Source: Chitinophagaceae bacterium (GTDB lineage: Bacteria; Bacteroidota; Bacteroidia; Chitinophagales; Chitinophagaceae). Taken from it: a stretch of DNA of 47,355 nt. The notes beneath the pieces were generated by a model. That model searched no databases. It saw only the letters and a list, made by a program, of their open reading frames with translations, and was not told where the DNA came from. Positions 8,496-17,578 of this stretch are shown in pieces. The first letter of the stretch is position 1; every line of letters starts with the position of its first letter. A program made the translations under genes and the position numbers. The stretch spans positions 1 to 47,355 of the forward strand of contig JAIEQM010000043.1 in assembly GCA_019747705.1 (NCBI GenBank). The letters run 5' to 3'.

Positions 8496-8526
8496 TTGCT
8501 TTTTATTTTTCTTAGTTATACTTTTA
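8496..8526 (+). promoter_or_regulatory. Candidate promoter of the 8559-12134 exported-protein module
   Basis: TTG (8496-8498), 20 bases, then TACTTTTA (8519-8526) approximates the Bacteroidota consensus and lies 32 bases before the ATG at 8559. It sits in a 308-base gap (8251-8558). The rest of the gap is AT-rich and I see no gene, repeat or hairpin there; a 60-codon open frame at its start lacks any recognisable feature. Confidence 0.4.
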
Positions 8527-8558
8527 AGCTACATTCATTAACACCTTAAAACTTAACT

Positions 8559-10934
8559 ATGAGACAAATTATCTCCCCCCGCCAACTTAGTTTTTCCCCA
8601 AAAGCAAGCCTTTTTAAAACCTTATTGAACGGGATTTTTTTTTGGATTACAGCATTTGTTGCAATTGTTTTATATGGTTGCCGCAAAAATGATTTAATCA
8701 GTAAAAGCGAACCCCCTCCTTCAGAAAGAATACAACTTACAGAATTTGATAAACTACTTGAAGGTGACTTTTTTGTGAAAGACAGAAAATTTCCAGATGC
8801 AGCTTCAAAACGAACCTCTATTGGAGGTGCGGTCGGTTTTGGAGTTACCGTAAATTCGTCGGAGCCCCCTTTAAATGAGTATCCTGATGAAGTACCGATG
8901 GTGCTGGGTTCTCAGCTTAACAACCCCTACACAATACCTATTATGACACAGGCTTACAGTTTGTACTACGGATACCCGTTTTCAAATGTACCCGTTACGC
9001 ATTACTATGTAAAATTCAGCCCGCAAAACGAAGGACAATTAGCGCATCTTGAAGATTCGATGGAGTTGGAATTATTTGATTACCCGCTGGATTATGAAGT
9101 AATAACTGACGGCGATTATTATTTGCAACCCGGGAAAACACATGAAGATATTCCGGATTTTTATACAACTGTTGAGGTAGGGTTTCAATTTCCTGCAGGT
9201 ACACCTTATGTTATTTTAGCAGAATTGCATTTGCCCAATACAGGTGGCACAGATGATATGTATTTAGAAGAGCTTGCAGAAAGTATTGCAGAAGGAGCAG
9301 CATACAGGAGTGTGAAAAATCGTGATGGCAGTATTACAGTAACAAGAACAGATGGCTCTCCAGGAGCAATTTTAGAATTACCACCCAGACCCTGCGACCC
9401 ACCTATGTTAAGACAAGGAGGCAAACTTGATTTTGCTGATTTCCAAGCATGGCGTTGTCCGGGCGGTGCACCCGGTAATCCTGGCGGTACACCTGGCGGT
9501 ACTACACCGGGTATCTATGTAAATGATACCCAAAAAGGAATTGAACCGGTTGAAAATATTAAAATACTAACGAAGAAATGGTTTGTAATTCAAAAGACAT
9601 ATACTAATAGTTCAGGTCAATTTAATTTTACTAAAAGCTATTCAAGAAGTGCTAAAGTAATTCTTAAGGCCAGGAACACAGCTTTATCTGTAAGGCCATT
9701 GCGCAGCCAGTCGTTTATTCGTTTGTCATTGCTGGTGGTAAAAATAAAATTAAATGAGCGCTATACGTTTAACCAACTGGCTTCACTGCGGTATGTATTT
9801 GAAAAAGGAACAGGTGGCCGCACAAGCATCCAGTACATGCAGTGGTTAGCTGCGCATGCCATTAACAGCATGAACTATTTTAAACAGCAGGCAGATATTG
9901 ATGAGGTAAAAACAATGACTGGCCACCGGCTTTGTGTGTATCTGCAAAAAGGCGGCGATGATAAAAACAGAGGGCCTGAAGCAGACGTTACTCTCCAGAA
10001 TTATATTTTTAAAAAGCGGGGTCCGGGTGAGTGGATAATTGAGGTAGGAAAACTTGCTATTTATTGTATTGCACAGGATTGGATTGGAGCAGGGTTAATG
10101 TTATTTGAAAATGTACTCAGTACGCAAAAGCCTGATATTATTTTTAGATACAAAACCTTGGATGAAAACCTAAGCAGCAACGAAATAAATCAGCAGTTTT
10201 ATGCAGCTTTTGCTAAAATTGGCACATACAAAGCAATAGATGCTAATGAATATAATGCAAATAATTCCAAGTGGAAGTACTATTTTAAAGTTAAAGATAA
10301 GATGGTAGACTTTGCTGTAGGTTTTAATGGTGCGGCGCTTAAGTCTGCACTCAAGGATTTGGGTGCTCTTAAATTTTTGTATCAAAATTTTACTTGGAAT
10401 ATTGATGGAACAAATATTGGTTATGCCAGTGTGATAAATCTATCAATTACAGTTGTCACAGGCATCTATTATCATCTTGCACAACCAGAAAGAGAGATGT
10501 ATGATATGATTAATGGTTTTGGTGAGTATTATGGGCATTACCTTGCAAATAGAAAATATGGAACACAGGCAGATGCCATTTTGGACCAGCAACGGAAAAC
10601 TGTATTTACCACAACCAGCAGCAGTCATAAAAATTATCTTGAAACCTGGAACCCAAATGAACAAATGGATGATAAAATCGATATGAAAGTTGGTTTGTTT
10701 AATGATTTGGAAGATGCTGTAAGCAGCCCTCCGGAAAGAATACCTCAAACAAGTATTGATGATTTGGTTCAGGGTATAAAAGCATCCTTTTCGCAAAAAG
10801 GGATTGCTGGATATTTCCCTGGATTGTATTACAGCCCTGAGTATTGGTATATGCTTCGCTCAAATGTAGATATTGCTGTGCCGGGTCAAACCAATCAAAT
10901 CAATTTATTATTTCAGGCCTACAATGTACAGTAA
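8559..10934 (+). CDS. Large lipoprotein of unknown function
   Basis: 791 residues. After a long basic N-terminus and a hydrophobic helix (about 27-40) comes a lipobox ending at Cys41 (VLYGC), so it should be lipid-anchored. Residues 42-300 form an acidic region. A Gly/Pro-rich linker follows (about 303-325, PGGAPGNPGGTPGG). About 335-370 looks like a carboxypeptidase-regulatory-type beta domain (NSSGQFNF). The C-terminal 400 residues contain FGEYYGHYLA, which recalls a metalloprotease-like helix, but I see no HExxH. No family is recognised. It is the first of three consecutive exported proteins that look like one accessory unit. Confidence 0.6.
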   Translation: MRQIISPRQLSFSPKASLFKTLLNGIFFWITAFVAIVLYGCRKNDLISKSEPPPSERIQLTEFDKLLEGDFFVKDRKFPDAASKRTSIGGAVGFGVTVNSSEPPLNEYPDEVPMVLGSQLNNPYTIPIMTQAYSLYYGYPFSNVPVTHYYVKFSPQNEGQLAHLEDSMELELFDYPLDYEVITDGDYYLQPGKTHEDIPDFYTTVEVGFQFPAGTPYVILAELHLPNTGGTDDMYLEELAESIAEGAAYRSVKNRDGSITVTRTDGSPGAILELPPRPCDPPMLRQGGKLDFADFQAWRCPGGAPGNPGGTPGGTTPGIYVNDTQKGIEPVENIKILTKKWFVIQKTYTNSSGQFNFTKSYSRSAKVILKARNTALSVRPLRSQSFIRLSLLVVKIKLNERYTFNQLASLRYVFEKGTGGRTSIQYMQWLAAHAINSMNYFKQQADIDEVKTMTGHRLCVYLQKGGDDKNRGPEADVTLQNYIFKKRGPGEWIIEVGKLAIYCIAQDWIGAGLMLFENVLSTQKPDIIFRYKTLDENLSSNEINQQFYAAFAKIGTYKAIDANEYNANNSKWKYYFKVKDKMVDFAVGFNGAALKSALKDLGALKFLYQNFTWNIDGTNIGYASVINLSITVVTGIYYHLAQPEREMYDMINGFGEYYGHYLANRKYGTQADAILDQQRKTVFTTTSSSHKNYLETWNPNEQMDDKIDMKVGLFNDLEDAVSSPPERIPQTSIDDLVQGIKASFSQKGIAGYFPGLYYSPEYWYMLRSNVDIAVPGQTNQINLLFQAYNVQ

Positions 10935-11537
10935 ATGACTAAATATTTTGTTTGTTTCATTTTTCTTACAGCCTGCTTTACAGGCTGTAAGAAAAAATGT
11001 GAAAAATCAGCAATTTATGATTTTAATGTAGAGATGTTTATTACTCCAAATTCTAAAAAAATCAAATTGGGGGATACTTTATTACTGGAGATAAAAATTA
11101 AGTATGAAAATATTGACCTGGAAACAAATCTTCCAGTAAATGTTCAATCATCATCTATAAGCACTTCCAGTTTAGATTTTGTCATGTACAGGCGTTTGGC
11201 TGACAGCACTGTCCAAATCAGTGGAATAGAAAATTTTGATATTATGACGTTAAAGGGAAGTTTCAAAGTTTATAATAATGCCAGTGTTAGGATTACATAC
11301 TTTAAAGAAACGGATAACTTTATTTTTTCAGCTTTCGTGGTACCTAAACAAAAAGGGTTAGTCAATATTGCTAATTACAAAGCTGAAGGGTGGATGGATG
11401 GAGGAAAGTGTATTTTAAATATTTTTCATCCAATTATCGGGTCCTCTAATAGTAATCATGATTTATTCCGTAATTTTTACGGACCAGGGGCTAATGGGTT
11501 TATATCGGAAAACAATTATTATGTATGGGTTGATTAA
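10935..11537 (+). CDS. Lipoprotein of unknown function
   Basis: 200 residues beginning immediately after the stop of the large lipoprotein, so certainly co-transcribed. The signal sequence ends in a lipobox at Cys18 (FTGC) followed by lysines. The mature part is predicted to be beta-rich. No conserved domain is recognised. Its position suggests it works with the 791-residue protein at the same membrane, but nothing in the sequence shows how. Confidence 0.6.
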   Translation: MTKYFVCFIFLTACFTGCKKKCEKSAIYDFNVEMFITPNSKKIKLGDTLLLEIKIKYENIDLETNLPVNVQSSSISTSSLDFVMYRRLADSTVQISGIENFDIMTLKGSFKVYNNASVRITYFKETDNFIFSAFVVPKQKGLVNIANYKAEGWMDGGKCILNIFHPIIGSSNSNHDLFRNFYGPGANGFISENNYYVWVD

Positions 11538-11549
11538 CAGTTTAGTTGT

Positions 11550-12134
11550 ATGAAACTTTTTTTTATTTTTAGTTTTTTAGTTCTGTTTAAACTTGATTCG
11601 TTAGCACAGCAAATGGATACTCTATATTTCTTCGATCATTTTGCTGTACATCCAATTAATGATATTGCAAACCGGTTTAAAAACCAAGGCACAACCATTT
11701 ATTTTTCAAAAACCGATTCGATATTTCTTTGTTCTGATAGATATGATGTAAAAATGAAGCTTACGAAGTATAAAGATTTCCTTCTGTGGCCTTTCCATAT
11801 TGTAATTGAGGGAGTGCGGATAATTAAACCAGCAGGCAGCCCGCTTACCTTCCAAATTAAATCGGAAAAACAATTCAATAAAAAAAAATATACATTGGAT
11901 ACTGTTATGGTTTTTAGTAGTTTTATTGAATCGCCTCCATTTTACTGGCAACCATTACGTGAGGTTAACGGTAGAGGGCTTTGTGAATTCTGCCCTGATG
12001 AGTTTTCTGTTACCAATAGAGATTTTAGGTATAAGAATAATTTTAAAAACCCTTATATATTTAAAAAACTAATGGAGGCGGTTAAGTATGAATATATACT
12101 TCCTGAAGGAAAATTGATTCAACTGAAAAAGTAA
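11550..12134 (+). CDS. Exported protein of unknown function
   Basis: 194 residues with a cleavable signal peptide ending near residue 19 (DSLAQQ). The mature part is basic and aromatic with a Cys-x2-Cys pair near residue 148 (LCEFCPDEF). It starts 12 bases after the previous gene and closes the three-gene exported module. No family recognised. The base composition of all three genes is more AT-rich than the housekeeping neighbours, which would fit acquisition from elsewhere. Confidence 0.55.
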   Translation: MKLFFIFSFLVLFKLDSLAQQMDTLYFFDHFAVHPINDIANRFKNQGTTIYFSKTDSIFLCSDRYDVKMKLTKYKDFLLWPFHIVIEGVRIIKPAGSPLTFQIKSEKQFNKKKYTLDTVMVFSSFIESPPFYWQPLREVNGRGLCEFCPDEFSVTNRDFRYKNNFKNPYIFKKLMEAVKYEYILPEGKLIQLKK

Positions 12135-12238
12135 CTATACCGGCAGCTTATTTACGGAGACAGTAACCCGCAGCAATAATCAATAACGTTGAGTCCGGCA
12201 GCCAAACTCACATGGCCTTATGCAAAGACTCGCCTTAG

Positions 12239-12310
12239 AATAAAGATGCACTTCATCAATTGGATCATCCTGAAGAACTAACATCTGCATTGGGGAGAAA
12301 AGTTCACTAA
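12239..12310 (+). pseudogene. 3' remnant of a second LysE-family gene
   Basis: Read in frame from 12239 this gives NKDALHQLDHPEELTSALG and then RKVH and a stop, closely matching the end of the LysE protein at 7558-8250 (KDAVHKIGHPEEVTAALEKKVH). Weaker DNA similarity with indels extends back to about 12214. Nothing upstream encodes the rest of the transporter. The remnant's stop overlaps the end of the converging cupin pseudogene. From 12135 to 12238 I see no gene. Confidence 0.7.
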
Positions 12311-12636
12311 TCAACTATAAATAATTTACATACTTTAGCACTTGAGCTTTTGTGAGCTTCGCAATCATCGCCAACAAAATAAGTCATACCTGCTCTAATG
12401 GTTACAATACTTCCATCTCGTAACTCTGTGTCCATTTCGCCTTCAGTGCAAAGAAAAATATGTCATTTACTGCAACAATGATCTGCTTTATAGCCTGCTG
12501 AATATTCAACTTTTCTTATACTAATGTTATTTGCAAATAGAGTTTGCCAATATGCAATTCCTGTTTCACCAGTATGTTCTGTTGTTTCAATTAAACTCCA
12601 ATCGTTTGTTTGAAATGCAAAGGCCTCTATCTTCAT
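12307..12636 (-). pseudogene. DHCW-motif cupin gene with an in-frame stop
   Basis: On the minus strand an ATG at 12636 opens a frame of 109 sense codons to a TAG at 12309-12307, interrupted by one TGA at 12465-12463. The product reads MKIEAFAFQTNDWSLIE, then TGETGIAYWQT, GYKADHCCSK, stop, HIFLCTEGEMDTEL, and an end in CKLFIVD. This is the small cupin family carrying a DH-(W/C) motif and SKGH. The stop replaces the conserved Gly (GGA to TGA), and the conserved Trp next to the His has become Cys. Its 3' end overlaps the LysE remnant convergently. A normal start, length and C-terminus suggest recent inactivation. Confidence 0.8.
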
Positions 12637-12684
12637 AGTGATTAAAATAAATTTGAAACTGTTACTAAAAACACAAACTAAGAA

Positions 12685-14004
12685 TTAAGAACTCTTCATC
12701 TCTTCTGCCCATTTATCCCTTTCATCAGGACTAAACTTCCATGGTGCAAAATTATTTTCAACATTGCTGAACATGGCATTCCATTCGCCGGGGGCATTAC
12801 TGTCTTCCATAATTAAAGAACGGCGTAATTCAAGAATAATTGATAATGGATTAATGCTCACCGGGCATTCTTCCACGCATGCATTACAGGTAGTGCAGGC
12901 ACGCAACTCTTCAACAGTAATATAATCATTCAATAATTTTTTTCCATCATCTGCAAATGAACCATTGGTATTAATGTTTTTGCCCACTTCTTCCAAACGG
13001 TCTCTTGTTTTCATCATAATGCTTCGTGGACTTAGCAACTTGCCCGTTGTGTTTGCAGGGCAGGCGGCGCTGCATCTTCCGCACTCTGTGCAACTGTAAG
13101 CATCCAGTAAACTTTTCCAGCTTAAATCCATTACATCTTTTGCGCCGAATTTGGAAGGAGGTGTTGCATCTGTTGGAGCAAGTTCCGGCTGCATCATGTA
13201 CTTCACTTCATTTTGAACGGATGTCATATTACTCATTTCACCGGTATTGGTGAGCCGTGCATACCATGCGTTGGGAAATGCCAATAGGATATGCAGATGC
13301 TTGCTCCATGGTAAATAGTTGAGGAAAGCAAGAATGCCAAGTATATGTAACCACCAGGCACTGCGTTCAATGGCAATCAAAGTTGATTCGCTCAGCCCCT
13401 GCAACACCGGTGCAATATTTCCGCTGATGATGAAGTGGCCGGCATCATGGTAATGTTCACTGCCGTTCAATTGTAATGCACGGTCTGTTGCATTCATGAG
13501 CAGGAACAAGCTCATCAGCACAATTTCTGTAAAGAGAATATAATTGGCATCACTGCGTGGCCAGCCGTTTAAATCATTGCTGAGAAAACGTTTGATTTTT
13601 AAAACATTTCTTCTTACTAAAAAAATCACACAACCAATCAATACTGAAAGTGCCAGCAGTTCAAAACAGTTAATAAGAAACGTATAAAATCCGCCAAGGG
13701 GTGATAAGAATAAACGATGCGTGCCCAGCAATCCGTCCAGTACAATTTCAAGCACTTCAATATTAATAATTACAAAACCCACATAGATGAAAAGATGCAG
13801 CACTGCCACTAACGGATTCTTAAACATCTTCTTTTGACCAAAGGCCAGCAGCAGCATATTTTTCCAGCGTTGGGGTTTGTTGTCAGTCAGGTCTTCATCC
13901 ATTCCCAATAAAATATTACGTCTTATCTCTTTTACTTTTTTGCTGAAAAACCAAACGGCAAAACCCAAACAGATGGCGAAAACTATTTGCTGAACAATTT
14001 GCAT
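12685..14004 (-). CDS. Membrane-bound 4Fe-4S dicluster protein
   Basis: 439 residues. The N-terminal half has about five membrane helices (roughly 2-21, 66-90, 105-131, 155-172 and 215-240), resembling the heme-binding gamma subunit of nitrate reductase or HdrE. Two ferredoxin-type clusters follow: Cys305, 308, 311, 315 (CTECGRCSAACP) and Cys370, 373, 376, 380 (CTTCNACVEECP). It should carry electrons between the quinone pool and a cytoplasmic CCG-domain partner. That partner is probably the protein at 142-921, usually adjacent in Bacteroidota but here 11.8 kb downstream on the same strand. Electron donor and substrate unknown. Confidence 0.85.
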   Translation of the reverse strand: MQIVQQIVFAICLGFAVWFFSKKVKEIRRNILLGMDEDLTDNKPQRWKNMLLLAFGQKKMFKNPLVAVLHLFIYVGFVIINIEVLEIVLDGLLGTHRLFLSPLGGFYTFLINCFELLALSVLIGCVIFLVRRNVLKIKRFLSNDLNGWPRSDANYILFTEIVLMSLFLLMNATDRALQLNGSEHYHDAGHFIISGNIAPVLQGLSESTLIAIERSAWWLHILGILAFLNYLPWSKHLHILLAFPNAWYARLTNTGEMSNMTSVQNEVKYMMQPELAPTDATPPSKFGAKDVMDLSWKSLLDAYSCTECGRCSAACPANTTGKLLSPRSIMMKTRDRLEEVGKNINTNGSFADDGKKLLNDYITVEELRACTTCNACVEECPVSINPLSIILELRRSLIMEDSNAPGEWNAMFSNVENNFAPWKFSPDERDKWAEEMKSS

Positions 14005-14130
14005 ACAGTAGAATTGTATTGCTAAGATAAGGAGAGAAGACGGTTTGTGGTTTATAGTTTATGGTTGTATTCTGATGTTTTACTGTGGACAGTGGACAGT
14101 TGACTGTGGTCTTTTCCTTACCTTTAATCC

Positions 14131-14631
14131 ATGAACATTGAAAAAAAATACATCCTCGATAAAGAAACAGCAGCACGCAAAATCAAACGCCTGGCTTATG
14201 AAATTGCTGAACGGAATTATGATACACAGTTAATTTATTTTGCGGCCATTACACAGAGTGGTATGGCTGTAGCTAATTTGCTGATGAAGGAACTGAAAGA
14301 AATCAGCAACCTGTATATTACCGTGATTGAAATTTCGCTTGATAAGAAAAACCCAACGGATGTTATCCTGAGCTTGAAAACAGATTTCACCAATCAAACC
14401 ATTCTGTTAATTGATGATGTGAGTAACAGCGGCCAAACCATGCTGTATGCGCTGCGCCCGTTTTTGCAATACCATCCCCGCAAAATTCAAACATTGGCCT
14501 TGGTGGAGCGTACACATAAAGCCTTTCCTGTAAACATTGATTATGTAGGTATGAGTGTAGCCACCACGCTGGAAGAACATATTTATGTGGAGTTTGAGAA
14601 AGGAGAGATCAGCGGGGCGTATATGTATTAA
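14131..14631 (+). CDS. PyrR-like phosphoribosyltransferase family protein
   Basis: 166 residues of the type I phosphoribosyltransferase fold. The PRPP-binding loop is residues 91-104 (ILLIDDVSNSGQTM). The C-terminal part (LALVERTHKAFPVNIDYVG) matches PyrR, which binds uridine nucleotides, controls pyrimidine genes and can have uracil phosphoribosyltransferase activity. Whether this one regulates RNA is not shown. A TACCTTTA box at 14119-14126 is a likely -7 element five bases before the ATG. Confidence 0.7.
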   Translation: MNIEKKYILDKETAARKIKRLAYEIAERNYDTQLIYFAAITQSGMAVANLLMKELKEISNLYITVIEISLDKKNPTDVILSLKTDFTNQTILLIDDVSNSGQTMLYALRPFLQYHPRKIQTLALVERTHKAFPVNIDYVGMSVATTLEEHIYVEFEKGEISGAYMY

Positions 14632-14741
14632 TCGAATTGAAGCAGGAATTCTGAAAGTATTTTATAATTAAGTGTAAAAGATATTTCTGCTGACTTAATC
14701 AGGCTCAAAGTTTTTGTTGCATTTTCTTGAAGACAAGTATT

Positions 14742-15284
14742 ATGACAAAAAAATCAAAATCCATAGCTTTTTTAGAAGAGGCGGTTATTAATAAAATTTA
14801 TTATATCCGTAAGCAAAAAGTGATGCTGGACAGAGATCTTGCAGAGTTGTACGGAGTGAGGGCCATCCGTTTAAGAGAACAGGTAAAACGAAATATTGAA
14901 AGGTTTCCCGGGCATTTTATGTTTCGGCTTACTGCGAAGGAGGTGGAGATGATGGTATCGCAAAATGCGATACCATCCCTTAAGCATTTGGGCGGTGCTT
15001 TGCCTTATGCTTTTACCGAACATGGTGTGCTGATGCTTGCTAATGTATTAAAAAGTGAAAGAGCTATAGAGGTTAGTTTAAGGCTGATAGAGATATTTGT
15101 AAAGTTGCGTGAAATGATGCTCACTCATAAAGATATTTTGCTGAAGCTTGAACAAATGGAAAGAAAAATAGCTTCCCACGACGAAAATATTCAAATGATT
15201 TTTGAAGCGCTCAAACAGCTACTGAATCCACCAAGAGAACCAAGACCACGTATAGGATACAGAAGGAGTGACGAGCATGAGTAA
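14742..15284 (+). CDS. ORF6N domain protein
   Basis: 180 residues from the ATG at 14742 (a TTG 15 bases upstream is in frame but has no support). The N-terminal ORF6N DNA-binding domain spans about residues 12-95, with KVMLDRDLAELYGV, LREQVKRNIERFP and YAFTEHGVLMLANVL. A coiled-coil tail follows (about 110-160). The domain was first described in phage and mobile-element proteins and is common as a free-standing gene in Bacteroidota. It stands alone here with about 100 bases before and 200 after. No phage neighbours are present, so its role is unknown. Confidence 0.8.
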   Translation: MTKKSKSIAFLEEAVINKIYYIRKQKVMLDRDLAELYGVRAIRLREQVKRNIERFPGHFMFRLTAKEVEMMVSQNAIPSLKHLGGALPYAFTEHGVLMLANVLKSERAIEVSLRLIEIFVKLREMMLTHKDILLKLEQMERKIASHDENIQMIFEALKQLLNPPREPRPRIGYRRSDEHE

Positions 15285-15485
15285 TAATAGAACCAATCAT
15301 TGAGTTGATAAGAAGCTTATGTGATAGAATACAGATCTTCAAAGTATTCGTGACTTTTTACCGCTGTCGGTATTATATCAAAAAGAACACCCGAGGCTTC
15401 CTGTTTTCACCAACAGGTTAATAAGAAAACCAATTCTGTCTGCTTACGTTGCTGGTAAAAACACAAAGTAACAGCAGTAATTTAA

Positions 15486-15794
15486 TTAATCAAAATCCAG
15501 TAAATCACTCAAAAACGATTTCTTCTTTTTGGGATAATACCCTTCCTTGTGGTGTTTGTAATAATCGTCTTTGTAATGTTCCTGTTTGTAGGAAGGTGGT
15601 TGTTGATAGTTGGGCTGCCGGGCTTGTTGCTGAAAGTTAGGTTGTGCTTTTTCAGTTTCCTGCGCAGCAATATCAAGCAGCTTATCCAGTTCGCCTTTAT
15701 CAAGCCAAACACCACGGCATTTGGGGCAATAATCAATTTCAACTTTCAGGCGTTCGGCCATTAATAATGTTTCGCCGCAATTAGGACAGGTCAT
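15486..15794 (-). CDS. TFIIB-type zinc-ribbon protein
   Basis: 102 residues. The N-terminus is a zf-TFIIB zinc ribbon with Cys3-x2-Cys6 and Cys23-x2-Cys26 (CPNC and CPKCRGVWLDKGELD). The C-terminal half is low complexity, rich in Gln, Tyr, His and Lys, ending in KKKSFLSDLLDFD. Proteins of this type are small cytoplasmic zinc binders of unknown function. The family signature is clear; the His-rich tail could add metal binding. Confidence 0.8.
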   Translation of the reverse strand: MTCPNCGETLLMAERLKVEIDYCPKCRGVWLDKGELDKLLDIAAQETEKAQPNFQQQARQPNYQQPPSYKQEHYKDDYYKHHKEGYYPKKKKSFLSDLLDFD

Positions 15795-15846
15795 AAACGT
15801 TTTTCTTTTTCAACAGCAAAAGAAAAGAATGGTTCAACGCAAATTG

Positions 15847-16659
15847 TTAATTCACCCGCACCTCAAACAACTTGCTCCAGTTCTTACCCGTAACAAAAAA
15901 GCGGTTACCGGCGCTGTCCCATGCAATACCATTGAAGTAGTCAGACGGTGGGTTGCCTAACTCCGGGTAACTGGCTTTTAATCCGCTGAAATCAATTCGC
16001 CCAACTACATGCCCGCTGTCGGGTTTAATTTTTAGCACCTCATCAGTCATATAAACATTGGCATAAATAAAGCCATTGATATACTCCATTTCATTAATGT
16101 TGTTGCGCAAACCTGTATGATCCTGTACACTGATGCGCCTTACCTCTGTTAACGTAACCGGGTCCCAGAAATAAATTAAATCAGAACCATCGCTCACAAT
16201 CAGATTTTTACCATCATTTGTTAAACCCCAGCCTTCAATATTGCAGGAAAATTCTTTGATGAGTTTAAAATCAGAAAGATTATAAACAAACACTTTTTTA
16301 TCTTTCCAGGTGAGTTGGTAAATTTTATCACCCAGTATGGTAATTCCTTCTCCAAATAATTTTCCTTTGATAAAAGTTTCTTTCAGCACCTTGCCGGTTT
16401 TATAATCAATCTTGCGGAGTTTGGAAATATTGTCTTTTTCGCCGGGGTTGCCGGTTCCTTCATACAATACGCCATTCAAATATTGCAGCCCTTGTGTATA
16501 AGAAGTGGTATCATGCGGATACACATTTAAGATGGTGTAGTTTAATTGTTGTGGCGCAGGAATGGCTGATTGAGGCGGATTGTTATTCTCATCCGGTGTA
16601 TCATTTGTACAGGAGTTGAGTACAAGAATAAAAAGAGCAGCTGCCTTCAATTGCTTCAT
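15847..16659 (-). CDS. Glutaminyl-peptide cyclotransferase (beta-propeller type), lipoprotein
   Basis: 270 residues from the ATG at 16659, chosen because it yields a proper lipoprotein signal (MKQLKAAALFILVLNSC, Cys17); an in-frame ATG at 16743 would bury it. The mature protein is a five-bladed propeller of the plant/bacterial QC family: YTQGLQYLNGVLYEGTG, LFGEGITILGDKIYQLTW, EGWGLTNDGKNLIVSDG, LNEMEY-type blade and FNGIAWD. These enzymes convert N-terminal Gln or Glu of exported proteins to pyroglutamate. Many Bacteroidota exported proteins mature to an N-terminal Gln, which fits. Confidence 0.85.
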   Translation of the reverse strand: MKQLKAAALFILVLNSCTNDTPDENNNPPQSAIPAPQQLNYTILNVYPHDTTSYTQGLQYLNGVLYEGTGNPGEKDNISKLRKIDYKTGKVLKETFIKGKLFGEGITILGDKIYQLTWKDKKVFVYNLSDFKLIKEFSCNIEGWGLTNDGKNLIVSDGSDLIYFWDPVTLTEVRRISVQDHTGLRNNINEMEYINGFIYANVYMTDEVLKIKPDSGHVVGRIDFSGLKASYPELGNPPSDYFNGIAWDSAGNRFFVTGKNWSKLFEVRVN

Positions 16660-16825
16660 ATTTATTGTTTTAAAGGCTTCAAAAATAATGAAAAGGGCCG
16701 GAGTGCTTTCAGAAAGAATTGTGAACAATCCTTTTATTGGCATGAAATTTATACCAAAAGAAGCAGCGCTTCGTTTTAAACTAAGATATCCAGGAAATTT
16801 AACCCGGTAAAATCAGGAATATCAA

Positions 16826-17494
16826 ATGAAAGCCTTCTTCTATGCAATGATACTTTGCTCCTCATCGGTTTTACATCTCCAGGCGCAGAAAATGGAACAG
16901 GATGAGGAGCGTTTTTTTCGTTTCGGCATTATTGGAGGTGTTAACCTCAACAGTGTGGATGGCCGGAGTTTTAAAAACGAATACAATTTTAATTATCAAT
17001 TGGGCGGTTTCATCCTCATCAACCCGCTTACGAAAATTGGATTTCAGCCGGAAGTTCATTTTGCCCAGCAAACGGCTACCTATTCCAAAGACCTTACTGA
17101 AATTTATGATGACCTTACACTCGGCGGCGACCAGGCAAAAGCCAGGCTCAACACACTCAGGTTTACCGGGCTGGTGAATTTTGATATTGGCCCCAGCCAG
17201 CGGGTGAAGCTTCAGCTTGGTCCTCAATATGCCATTGTAATGAATGAAACCACAGGTGTGCAGGGAGCTGCCAAAGACATTTTCAAGAAGGGCGATTTCT
17301 CCGGTGTGGCAGGTATATGGCTTCAGTTGCCGGTTGTATTTATCGGGGCCCGCTACAATCATGGCTTTACCAATTTAAATGATATTGTTGTAAGCAACCC
17401 TGTTGGACACACTCTAATATTCGGAGGGGACAAAGCAGGAAATAATATTAACGAACATGAAAATAAAAAACCACCAGTTGCCAAGAATACATAG
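16826..17494 (+). CDS. PorT-like outer-membrane beta-barrel gene, 5' part, interrupted by a cassette
   Basis: 222 residues as read. A signal peptide (about 1-20, HLQAQ) precedes an eight-stranded-type barrel: FGIIGGVNLN, GFILINPL, IGFQPEVHFAQQ, LRFTGLVNFDIG, VKLQLGPQYA and FIGARYNHGFTNLNDI. The true barrel sequence ends at codon 187 (17386). The last 35 codons come from an inserted cassette and lack the terminal aromatic strand that barrels need. The missing strand lies at 21413-21472. Joining the parts gives an intact 206-residue protein. As it stands the product probably cannot insert into the outer membrane. Confidence 0.8.
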   Translation: MKAFFYAMILCSSSVLHLQAQKMEQDEERFFRFGIIGGVNLNSVDGRSFKNEYNFNYQLGGFILINPLTKIGFQPEVHFAQQTATYSKDLTEIYDDLTLGGDQAKARLNTLRFTGLVNFDIGPSQRVKLQLGPQYAIVMNETTGVQGAAKDIFKKGDFSGVAGIWLQLPVVFIGARYNHGFTNLNDIVVSNPVGHTLIFGGDKAGNNINEHENKKPPVAKNT

Positions 17495-17578
17495 CCCTCC
17501 TACCGCTGCAACGTTTCCTTTACTTTTTTTGTCTTTAAGTTACTGCCAAAGACTAAACCAATTATAAAAAAATTACTA

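Noticed and set aside
14727..14741. TTG at 14727 as the start of the ORF6N gene
   Set aside because: ATG at 14742 is closer to the conserved domain start and the extra five residues have no support.
15285..15485. Possible RNA gene between ORF6N and the zinc-ribbon gene
   Set aside because: Only one short hairpin (CCTGTT/AACAGG at 15400-15417) is visible, with no promoter or conserved motif.
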